Assembly: GCF_010092425.1 (NCBI RefSeq)
Contig: NZ_CP048030.1
Span: 558,001-622,000 of the forward strand
DNA: 64,000 nucleotides
Source: Sinimarinibacterium sp. NLF-5-8
Lineage (GTDB): Bacteria; Pseudomonadota; Gammaproteobacteria; Nevskiales; Nevskiaceae
Reading direction: 5' to 3'
In this document: in pieces, positions 43,772 to 52,421 of the stretch
Layout: each line of letters starts with the position of its first letter
Numbering within the stretch: position 1 is the first letter of the stretch
Translations under genes and position numbers: made by a program
The notes under the pieces: generated by a model
Seen by the model: the letters and a program-made list of their open reading frames with translations, nothing else
What the model was told of the DNA's origin: nothing
The model's database searches: none

Positions 43772-44233
43772 ATGAACGTCATTCTGTTGGAAAAAATCAA
43801 AAAGCTAGGCGATCTTGGCGATACCGTCAGCGTCAAGCCGGGTTATGGCCGCAACTATCTGCTGCCGCAGGGCAAGGCGCTGCCGGCGACCTCGGCCAAC
43901 CGTGAAGTCTATGAGGCACGCAAGGCTGAGCTGGTCAAGAAAGCCCAGGAAAGCCTCAATGCCGCCAAGATCCGTGCTGAAAAAGTCGCCGGCCTGGTGC
44001 TCAACATCCGTGCACTGGCCAGCGAAGAAGGCAAGCTGTTTGGCTCCGTTGGCCCTGGCGAAATCATCGAAGCGGCTGCTGCGGCCGGTGTTGATTTGCA
44101 TCGCAACGAAATCGATATGATCGGCGGGCCGATTCGTACCACCGGCAGCCATGATGTGGCTGTGCAGTTCCATTCGGAAGTGCAGGTGGGGCTGACCGTT
44201 GTGGTGGAATCGCAACGGACTGCGCACGCTTGA
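43772..44233 (+). CDS. rplI: 50S ribosomal protein bL9
   Basis: A 153-residue elongated protein that binds 23S rRNA at the base of the L1 stalk and limits frameshifting. The N-terminal domain (MNVILLEKIKKLGDLGDTVSVK, here broken for length as GYGRNYLLPQGKA) and the connecting helix (ARKAELVKKAQESLNAAK) are canonical, followed by the C-domain with GKLFGSVG. Eleven bases after rpsR. Confidence 0.96.
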   Translation: MNVILLEKIKKLGDLGDTVSVKPGYGRNYLLPQGKALPATSANREVYEARKAELVKKAQESLNAAKIRAEKVAGLVLNIRALASEEGKLFGSVGPGEIIEAAAAAGVDLHRNEIDMIGGPIRTTGSHDVAVQFHSEVQVGLTVVVESQRTAHA

Positions 44234-44253
44234 TGGGTGGTTTGTTTTGCTGT

Positions 44254-44290
44254 AACAGACGGCCCGCCATGTGCGGGTCGTTCTGTTTTA
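44254..44290 (+). terminator. Terminator after rplI
   Basis: Arms 44254-44267 and 44273-44287, one bulge and one G-T pair, loop of five, ending in a ctgtttta tail. It separates the ribosomal genes from dnaB and may be partial. Confidence 0.5.
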
Positions 44291-44321
44291 CCGTGATGTA
44301 TCTCATTTGCCTGTGATTGCC

Positions 44322-45689
44322 ATGACTGATCGCGTGCAGAGTCAGCCCCGGATGCCGCCTTATTCCAATGAGGCCGAGCGCTCGGTATTGGGCGGCCTGA
44401 TGCTGGACAACCGCCCCTGGAACGATCTTGCCGGGCGGCTGTCGCCCGAGGACTTTTATACCGAGGGGCACCAGCTGATCTATCGCGCGATTTGCGAACT
44501 GGTTGGCGGCAATCGGCCTTGCGATTTCATCACCCTTTCAGAGCATCTCAAGGCACATGGGCAGCTCGATGAGGCGGGCGGCGTGGCCTATCTGGGCGAG
44601 CTTGCCAACGATGCACTGTCGGCGGCAAACGTCGCCGCCTATGCCGAGATCGTGCGTGAGCGCGCGGTGCTGCGCGGGCTGACGCAGGTCGGCGGTGACA
44701 TTGCTGCGCTGGGGTTCAATGCCAACGGCCGCAGCTACGCTGAACTGCTGGATTTGGCCGAGCAGCAGGTTTTCAAACTGCGGGGGCGCGCGGATCAGGG
44801 CAACTCCAGCTATTTTTCGATGCCGGAGCTGATGGACAAGCTTGAGCGCGACATCGACGAGTTGCGCAACAACCCTCAGAGCGTGGCCGGGCTGTCTACC
44901 GGGTTCATTGATTTTGACAAGATGACCACGGGGCTGCGACCGGGCGATCTGATGATTCTGGCCGGGCGTCCGGCCATGGGTAAAACCAGTTTTGCACTGA
45001 ATATTGCCGAGCACGTCGTGCTCTATGAAAAACAGCCGGTGGTGGTGTTCAGCATGGAAATGCCTGCCGAACAACTGGCCATGCGTATGGTGTCGTCATT
45101 CGCGCGGGTGCCGATGGGCAAGCTGCGTGGCGGCGATCTGGATGATCGTGACTGGGATCGGCTGGTGTCGCAAAGTGGCCTGATTCGTGAAGCCCCGCTG
45201 TATATCGATGAGAGCGGCGCACTGTCGCCGCTGGATTTGCGCGCGCGTGCGCGACGGATCAAGGCGCGGCACGGCCTGTCGCTGGTGATCGTGGACTACA
45301 TCCAGTTGATGCAGGTGCCCGGAACCCGGGAAAACCGTACCAACGAAATCTCCGAAATCTCGCGCAGCCTGAAGGCCTTGGCCAAAGAACTGGGCGTGCC
45401 GGTGATCGCGCTGTCGCAGCTCAATCGCGGCGTCGAGCAACGCGACAACAAGCGTCCGCGCATGTCCGATCTGCGCGAGTCCGGCGGTATTGAACAGGAC
45501 GCCGACCAAATCGTGTTCATCTATCGTGACGAGGTCTACAACAAGGAGTCGCCTGATAAAGGCACGGCGGAAATCATCATCGTCAAGCAGCGTAACGGCC
45601 CGCTGGGCATGGTCAGAACCGCGTTTGCCGGCGAATTCACCCGCTTCGACAACCTCGCGCGCGGGCAGATGGATGATTACGACGCATGA
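44322..45689 (+). CDS. dnaB: Replicative DNA helicase
   Basis: Hexameric 5'-3' helicase of the replication fork. The 455-residue protein has the N-terminal DnaG-interacting domain (PPYSNEAERSVLGGLML), a linker, and the RecA-like C-terminal domain with Walker A GRPAMGKTSF, LVIVDYIQLM as Walker B, and LSQLNRGVEQRDNKRPRMSD with the sensor loop. ATG 44322 is used; the open frame from 44271 runs through the terminator. The stop overlaps alr by four bases. Confidence 0.97.
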   Translation: MTDRVQSQPRMPPYSNEAERSVLGGLMLDNRPWNDLAGRLSPEDFYTEGHQLIYRAICELVGGNRPCDFITLSEHLKAHGQLDEAGGVAYLGELANDALSAANVAAYAEIVRERAVLRGLTQVGGDIAALGFNANGRSYAELLDLAEQQVFKLRGRADQGNSSYFSMPELMDKLERDIDELRNNPQSVAGLSTGFIDFDKMTTGLRPGDLMILAGRPAMGKTSFALNIAEHVVLYEKQPVVVFSMEMPAEQLAMRMVSSFARVPMGKLRGGDLDDRDWDRLVSQSGLIREAPLYIDESGALSPLDLRARARRIKARHGLSLVIVDYIQLMQVPGTRENRTNEISEISRSLKALAKELGVPVIALSQLNRGVEQRDNKRPRMSDLRESGGIEQDADQIVFIYRDEVYNKESPDKGTAEIIIVKQRNGPLGMVRTAFAGEFTRFDNLARGQMDDYDA

Positions 45690-46771
45690 CTTCGCGCGTC
45701 ACCGCCACGGTTGATTTGACGGCCATTCGCCATAACGTCGGTGTGGTGCGCGCGCTGGCACCGCACTCCAGAATCATGGCGCCAGTCAAGGCCGATGCCT
45801 ATGGTCACGGCGCGGTTCCGGTGGCGCGCGCGCTGGAAAACGCCAAGGTCGATGCACTCGCCGTTGCCAGCCTGGCCGAAGCGCTGAGCCTGCGCGATGC
45901 CCACATCCAGGCGCCGATTGCCTTGCTCGAAGGCGTCATGTCGTTTGAAGAAGCCGCGCAAGCCGTTTACGAGCAACTGCACATCGTCGTGCATGATCAT
46001 TGGCAGATCGCCCTGCTTGAAAAACTCCCGCCCAGCGCGCGCCTGACGCTGTGGTTCAAGCTCGACAGTGGCATGCACCGCCTTGGCTTTCCATTGGCCG
46101 ATGTGCCGCAACTGGTTGCTGCCCTGCAGCGGCATCCAGGCTGGAGCTTTGCCGGATGGATGACCCATTTTGCCTGTGCCGACGAGCTTGAAAACCCCTT
46201 TACCGCCGAGCAAATTCGCCGCTTTGACGACGCCCTGCAAGGCATTCCCGGCGCGCGCTCCATGGCCAACTCGGCCGGGCTGATCGGCTGGCCCCAGGCG
46301 CGTCGTGACTGGGTGCGTCCCGGCCTTGCGCTCTATGGCTGCTCACCGTTGCCCAGCGTCAGCGCTCAAAGCATCGGCTTGAAGCCGGCCATGCAGTTGC
46401 ACAGCCGCCTGATCGCTGTGCGCCAATACGCCGCAGGCGAAGGCATCGGCTATGGCCAGAATTACCGTTGCCAGCGCGCCATGCGCATCGGCGTCGTCGC
46501 CGTGGGTTATGCCGACGGCATTCATCGCGCCTTTGCCAATGGCACACCCGTGCTCATTCGGGGCGCGCGCGCACAGTTCGCCGGCCGTGTTTCCATGGAC
46601 ATGATCACCGTCGATCTGCAAAACGTGCCCAGCGCCGAGGTCGGTGATGCAGTCACCCTCTGGGGGCACGGCCTGCCCGCTGAAGAAGTCGCGCCTTGGG
46701 CGAGTACCCTGGCCTATGAGCTGTTCTGCGGCCTGACTCGCCGCGTCGATTTTCGATATTTGGGCGGCTAG
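45686..46771 (+). CDS. alr: Alanine racemase
   Basis: PLP enzyme supplying D-alanine for peptidoglycan. The 361-residue protein has the PLP lysine K35 in APVKADAYGHG and the opposing catalytic tyrosine in GEGIGYGQNY. VAVGYADGIHR and GRVSMDMITVDL complete the signature. The ATG sits in the dnaB TGA. dnaB-alr is a common gammaproteobacterial arrangement. With dadA and yggS-pdxY elsewhere in the window, D-alanine and PLP metabolism recur here without being in one operon. Confidence 0.95.
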   Translation: MTSRVTATVDLTAIRHNVGVVRALAPHSRIMAPVKADAYGHGAVPVARALENAKVDALAVASLAEALSLRDAHIQAPIALLEGVMSFEEAAQAVYEQLHIVVHDHWQIALLEKLPPSARLTLWFKLDSGMHRLGFPLADVPQLVAALQRHPGWSFAGWMTHFACADELENPFTAEQIRRFDDALQGIPGARSMANSAGLIGWPQARRDWVRPGLALYGCSPLPSVSAQSIGLKPAMQLHSRLIAVRQYAAGEGIGYGQNYRCQRAMRIGVVAVGYADGIHRAFANGTPVLIRGARAQFAGRVSMDMITVDLQNVPSAEVGDAVTLWGHGLPAEEVAPWASTLAYELFCGLTRRVDFRYLGG

Positions 46772-46893
46772 GACATAGCCTTCTCCAGAAAAGGGGTTTG
46801 CCCGCGCGCGGTGGTTTAATGTTGGTGCACCCTTTGCTGGTACGGCTTGGCTACACTGCCACCCTTATTGACTCGCCTGAAGGATAAGCGCCG

Positions 46894-48002
<1,109 letters not shown>

Positions 48003-48003
<1 letters not shown>

Positions 48004-48860
48004 TGACGCAGATTCAAACCCGCAGCGAACACGCCTGCTTTGGCGGGCGGCAGGGCTTTTACAGTCACGCTTCCAGCAGCACCGGCACGGTGATGAACTT
48101 TGCCGTGTATCTGCCGCCGCAAGCCCTGGCCGGCGCGCGCGTCCCGGCGCTGTATTTTTTGGCCGGGCTCACCTGCACCGAAGAAACTTTCATGATCAAA
48201 GCCGGTGCCCAGCGTTACGCCGCTGAGCACGGCGTGGCGCTGGTGAGCTGTGACACCAGCCCGCGCGGGCTGAACTTGCCCGGCGATGCCGATCACTGGG
48301 ACTTTGGTGTGGGTGCCGGGTTCTACGTCGATGCCACGCAAGCACCGTGGGCGGGGCCGTATGCGATGCAAAGCTACGTCAACACCGAGCTGCCCGCGCT
48401 GGTGGAAGCGCACTTTGCCGTTGCCACCGATCGGCGCGGGATTTTTGGGCATTCGATGGGTGGTCACGGCGCGCTGGTGACGGCGCTGCGCAATCCCGCG
48501 CGCTGGCAGAGCGTCTCGGCGTTTGCGCCGATTGCCAATCCCGGCCAGGTGCCGTGGGGGCAAAAAGCGTTTGAACACTACCTGGGCAACGATCGCGCGG
48601 CCTGGGCGGATTACGACGCCGCCGAGCTCATCGCGCGCGCGCCGCATCCGGCGCAACTGCTGGTGGATCAAGGCGATCAAGATCAGTTTTTGCAGCGTGA
48701 ACTCAAGCCGGAGGCCCTGCAAACCGCCGCCGCGCGCTCGGGCCAAAAGCTCGCATTGCGGATGCGCGCCGGCTTTGATCACTCGTATTGGTTCATTCAA
48801 AGCTTTGTGGGTGAGCACATCGCCCACCATGCGCGCGTGCTGGGGTCTTGCGCCGGCTGA
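48003..48860 (+). CDS. fghA: S-formylglutathione hydrolase
   Basis: Hydrolyses S-formylglutathione to formate and glutathione, completing formaldehyde detoxification. The 285-residue esterase-D-type alpha/beta hydrolase has the nucleophile serine in FGHSMGGHGAL, the acid in DQGDQDQF and the histidine in FDHSYWF. Oxyanion region: FLAGLTCTEETFM. The ATG shares one base with the frmA stop (TGATG). Confidence 0.95.
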
Positions 48861-48903
48861 CAAAACATTGCACCGTAACCACACGCTGTTGGCTATCGCC
48901 GCG

Positions 48904-48925
48904 CGGTCATCCGACCGTTTCTTTT
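48904..48925 (+). terminator. Terminator between fghA and fliS
   Basis: CGGTC (48904-48908), loop ATCC, GACCG (48913-48917), then TTTCTTTT. The stem is short but sits correctly at the boundary of the detoxification and flagellar genes. Confidence 0.5.
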
Positions 48926-48945
48926 GATTTTGAGGACATACAAAC

Positions 48946-49320
48946 GTGAGTACGCCAGTCGACCAATATCGCAGCGCTTCGGCTGCCGAAGCCGCCGCAT
49001 CTCCCCACAAGGTTGTTGAGCTTCTTTACAGCGGCATCATCGAGCGCCTGAATGCTGCGCGCGGCGCGATCAGCAGCGGCGAAGTGGAGCACAAGATCAA
49101 TTCGATGAACTCGGCAATGGATATTCTCGAAATTCTGCGCGCGGGTCTGGATCGTCAGGCCGGTGGCGACATTGCCGTCAACCTGGATGCGCTGTATGAC
49201 TACATGACCCGGCGGATGCTGACCGCCAACGTTCGCAATGATGTCGAACCACTGGATGAGACGCTCAAGCTGATGCGCGAGCTCAAAGCCGCCTGGGATG
49301 GCATTGCCGACAAGGTTTGA
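48946..49320 (+). CDS. fliS: Flagellar export chaperone FliS
   Basis: Binds the C-terminal helix of flagellin and prevents premature polymerisation. The 124-residue helical protein has QYRSASAAEAAASPHKVVEL, LLYSGIIERLNAARGAI and MNSAMDILEILRAGLD. The start is a GTG with GAGGA about nine bases upstream. Unusually it is not preceded by fliC or fliD, which must lie elsewhere. Confidence 0.9.
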   Translation: MSTPVDQYRSASAAEAAASPHKVVELLYSGIIERLNAARGAISSGEVEHKINSMNSAMDILEILRAGLDRQAGGDIAVNLDALYDYMTRRMLTANVRNDVEPLDETLKLMRELKAAWDGIADKV

Positions 49321-49359
49321 GCTCCGCTGCCGGGGGACGCTCCATGTGAAGATGTCGGC

Positions 49360-49989
49360 ATGCAAGCGTCTGCCCGGCCGCAGCGGCAGCAGGGCATGAC
49401 TGAATTACTGGATCAATGGCTGGGCTATCGGGATCGCATGCCGTTTGCACAGGCGCCGATCACGGCGCCTCCTGGATGGCAGTTGGAGCGCTGGCAGGAG
49501 CAAAACCTGCGAACCCTGCATACCGTCAGCGTGCTCGATGAGCGTCGCCACCTGACCGATCCCGACGATATTTTGGAAAAAGAGATCGAGCGACTGCATC
49601 GCAAGCTGGATGTGGTGCTTGAGCTGCTGGGGAGTCTGCTGCAGCGCCAGCAGACCTTGTTGCCTCTGACCCCGGTGCGCCTGAGCCGCGAAGGCATTGC
49701 CTGGCCGTGGTCTGAATCTGATCAGCCGTCTCCGCAGCAAGGCGCCTTGTTACTGGTGCAGGTGGGATTGCATGCAGGGGCGCCCCAGCCCTTTGTGTGG
49801 CCGGTGCAGGTGATTGGCGTACAACATGACCCGGCTGCCGGGGCCGAGATCTACGGACGTTTTTGGCCGATGCCGGAGGCGCAGGCGGCTGCACTGGAGC
49901 GGCTCATTTTTACCCGCCACCGCCGATCCGTGGCCGTCACCCGCTTGCCCGATAGTGGACGTGAAGACGCGCACAAACTGAAAAAATAG
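49360..49989 (+). CDS. Atypical PilZ-domain (c-di-GMP) protein in the flagellar cluster
   Basis: A 209-residue protein. After a nonconserved N-terminus there is a heptad-rich helix (about 70-100, LEKEIERLHRKLDVVLELL) that could oligomerise it, and then a PilZ-like beta-barrel with VRLSREGIAWPW in place of the usual D.S..G. A classic N-terminal RxxxR c-di-GMP motif is not obvious; residues R.RRS (HRRSVAV) lie near the C-terminus. It resembles the atypical PilZ proteins of Xanthomonas flagellar regions. Start at 49360 or 49396; neither has a strong ribosome binding site. Confidence 0.65.
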   Translation: MQASARPQRQQGMTELLDQWLGYRDRMPFAQAPITAPPGWQLERWQEQNLRTLHTVSVLDERRHLTDPDDILEKEIERLHRKLDVVLELLGSLLQRQQTLLPLTPVRLSREGIAWPWSESDQPSPQQGALLLVQVGLHAGAPQPFVWPVQVIGVQHDPAAGAEIYGRFWPMPEAQAAALERLIFTRHRRSVAVTRLPDSGREDAHKLKK

Positions 49990-50017
49990 CGGCTCAAGCC
50001 ACGCCCGAGAGCTGAAG

Positions 50018-50650
50018 ATGCGCATTATTCTGGCGGATTCCCAAAGGCTGATTCTGGCCGCCATGAAGCTGTTGTTTGAAACCCATGCTCAGGTTCGCGT
50101 GGTGGCGACCGTGCGCAATGGCGCGCAACTGTTGGAGCAGATTGCGCAGCACAAGCCTGATGCGGTGTTTGCCGATCTGGATTTGCCGTGCATCAATGGA
50201 TTGGAGCTGGCGGCGCGGCTGCGCGAGCAGCAGCCGCGGATTCCATTGCTGTTGTGGGCGCGGCATCCGCGTGCCGACCAGGTGCGCGCGGCATTGCGTG
50301 CCGGGGTCGCCGGATTCATTGATCAGGATGCCGATCCGGCCGAACTGCCGCGCGCGCTGGAGCGAGTGCAGCGAGGGCAGGTGTATCTCAGTCCGTCGGT
50401 CTCGTATGCGGCGATCACGCCCGCCGGGTCTGAAAGCGCCAAGGCGCCACGGCCGCTCAGCGCCCGTCAGCGCGAGGTTCTGCGCGGACTGGGGCAGGGG
50501 CTATCGACACAGGCCATTGCCGAACAGCTGGGGGTCAGCGCCAAAACCATCGAAACACATCGGATGCGAATGATGCGGACATTGGGTATTCGAGGCAGTC
50601 ATGCGTTGGTGCACTACGCGATTCGTCAGGCGCTTGCGTCAGCCGATTGA
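50018..50650 (+). CDS. NarL/LuxR-type response regulator with degenerate receiver
   Basis: A 210-residue protein. The receiver domain (1-120) keeps the phosphoacceptor position D53 (VFADLDLP) but has one acidic pocket residue replaced (D7, S8), Trp80 where Thr/Ser is expected, and Gln103 for the invariant lysine (GFIDQDADP). The C-terminal LuxR-type helix-turn-helix (about 147-205) is intact: LSARQREVLRGLGQGLSTQA, then GVSAKTIETHRMRMM. No histidine kinase adjoins. It probably acts without phosphorylation, within the flagellar regulation genes. Confidence 0.85.
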   Translation: MRIILADSQRLILAAMKLLFETHAQVRVVATVRNGAQLLEQIAQHKPDAVFADLDLPCINGLELAARLREQQPRIPLLLWARHPRADQVRAALRAGVAGFIDQDADPAELPRALERVQRGQVYLSPSVSYAAITPAGSESAKAPRPLSARQREVLRGLGQGLSTQAIAEQLGVSAKTIETHRMRMMRTLGIRGSHALVHYAIRQALASAD

Positions 50651-50836
50651 CGCGCAAGCAATCCTCATGCCGTGGCGGTTGTGGCATAAAATTGACGCCC
50701 CTGGCGTCTTCACCTAAGTTAGTGACCATGCCTTGATCACTGCTGAATCGGGTCAAACCGGCGGCGAGTGATGAACAGCCTTCTGAACGGGTGACATTGG
50801 GGTGACATTGTTGACCATGCCAGGGAAATCGTACCG

Positions 50837-52351
50837 ATGAAAGCCGGTCTGCACGTCAATCTTTCGCAGACGATGGCGATGACGCCGCAATTGCTGCAAT
50901 CGATCCGGTTGCTGCAACTGTCGTCATTGGAGCTTGAGCAGGAATTGCGTGAGGCGCTGGAAAGCAACGTCATGCTCGAAGCTGTCGAGCCGGGCGATGC
51001 GGAGGATGCCCCGGATGCCGTCACCACTGACGCCGATGATGCGGCTTTTGATCCTCCTGCTTCCGAAAGCCGCGATGCAGTCAGCAACACCACCGAAGAA
51101 GTGGCCACCATCCGCACGGATGGCGCCGAGGCCTTGGCAGAGGTTTCGGCTGATTTTGAATGGTCCAGTGCTGAATCCTGGTCGGGCGGTGAGCCACCGC
51201 ATGATGAGACGGGCGACTCTTGGGAAGCCCGGATGGCCCAGGGCGAAACCGGTGATGTGCATGCGCATGTGCTGGAGCAGTTGCAGCTGGTGGTACAAAC
51301 GCCGCGGCAGGCGCAACTGGTTGCGGCCATCGTCGAGGCCGTTGATGACAACGGGTATTTGACACGCTCTCTGGAGCAGATCGCCGAAGCACGGGTATGG
51401 GTGCCGCCGCTGGCCGAGGGTGAACTGGAGGCGGCGCTGCGACAGGTGCATGGCGTAGAGCCCAGCGGCTACGGCGCGCGCGATCTGCGTGAATGCCTGT
51501 GGCTGCAACTGGCGGCATTGCCGCCGCAGACGCCGGGGCGCGCCTTGGCGCTGAGCATTGTCGATACCGAACTTGCGCTGCTGGCCAGCCATGATGTGGC
51601 GGCTTTGGCGCGCGCGCTGGAGGTCGATCCGCAGGCCTGTTTGCAGGCGGTGGATCTGGTGTTGGCGCTCAACCCCAAGCCGGGCGCCAGCATGGAGCTG
51701 GAAGCGCAGGCGGCAGTGCCGGATCTGGTCGTCAGCGGCCAGCCCGGCCTATGGAAGGTTGCGCTCAATGCCGAGCGCTTGCCGCGCGTGCGGGTCAATG
51801 CCCTGTACGAGCGCATGCTCACGGTTGAAAAGCACCGCGCGATGCGCGAACAGCTGCAAGAAGCCCGTTGGCTGGTGCGTGGCATCGAAATGCGTCAGGA
51901 CACATTGCTGCGCGCAGGGCAGGCGATCTTTGAACGGCAGGTTGGTTTTCTTGAGCGTGGCGAGGAGGGCATGGCGGCCTTGACGCTGCGTGAGATTGCC
52001 GATGCCATCGGCATGCATGAATCGACCATCAGCCGGGTCACCAGCAACAAGTGGGTACAGACCCCGTGGGGGGTGTATGAGCTCAAGGCGTTTTTCCCCT
52101 CGCAGCTGACCGGGCGTGAGGGCGATACCTCCGGGACGGCGGTCAAGGCGATGATCCGCAGGATCATCGATGCCGAAACCACGCCACTGTCCGACAGTGA
52201 CATCACCGCACAACTGGCGCGCAGTGGCGTCCAGGTGGCGCGGCGGACGGTGGCCAAATACCGCGAAGCCATGCGTATTGCGCCGGTCAAGGAGCGCAAG
52301 GCAGCGGCGCGCCGGGAGACGCTGCGCCAGCAAGGGCAGCACATCTCATGA
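50837..52351 (+). CDS. rpoN: RNA polymerase sigma-54 factor
   Basis: Recognises -24/-12 promoters and needs AAA+ activators. The 504-residue protein has region I (Leu/Gln-rich, MTPQLLQSIRLLQLSSLELE), a long acidic region II (about 50-135), the core-binding domain, a DNA-binding helix-turn-helix (TLREIADAIGMHESTISRVT) and the RpoN box ARRTVAKYRE near 468-477. It lies with flagellar regulators rather than with lptB and hpf, the usual housekeeping context, which hints at a flagellum-dedicated copy like rpoN2 of Xanthomonas. Confidence 0.96.
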   Translation: MKAGLHVNLSQTMAMTPQLLQSIRLLQLSSLELEQELREALESNVMLEAVEPGDAEDAPDAVTTDADDAAFDPPASESRDAVSNTTEEVATIRTDGAEALAEVSADFEWSSAESWSGGEPPHDETGDSWEARMAQGETGDVHAHVLEQLQLVVQTPRQAQLVAAIVEAVDDNGYLTRSLEQIAEARVWVPPLAEGELEAALRQVHGVEPSGYGARDLRECLWLQLAALPPQTPGRALALSIVDTELALLASHDVAALARALEVDPQACLQAVDLVLALNPKPGASMELEAQAAVPDLVVSGQPGLWKVALNAERLPRVRVNALYERMLTVEKHRAMREQLQEARWLVRGIEMRQDTLLRAGQAIFERQVGFLERGEEGMAALTLREIADAIGMHESTISRVTSNKWVQTPWGVYELKAFFPSQLTGREGDTSGTAVKAMIRRIIDAETTPLSDSDITAQLARSGVQVARRTVAKYREAMRIAPVKERKAAARRETLRQQGQHIS

Positions 52352-52421
52352 ACAGGTTTGCAGAATGCCTGCGCGATCCGGCGTGGCCGATGCGTTGTCC
52401 GATCACATTCAGGAGAGACTG

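Noticed and set aside
50685-50705. Sigma-54-like element upstream of rpoN (tggcataaaattgac)
   Set aside because: Spacing is one base short: AC sits where GC is required.
52384-52398. Sigma-54-like element just upstream of fleQ
   Set aside because: GG-N10-GT has the wrong last base and lies only 24 bases before the start codon, leaving almost no leader.
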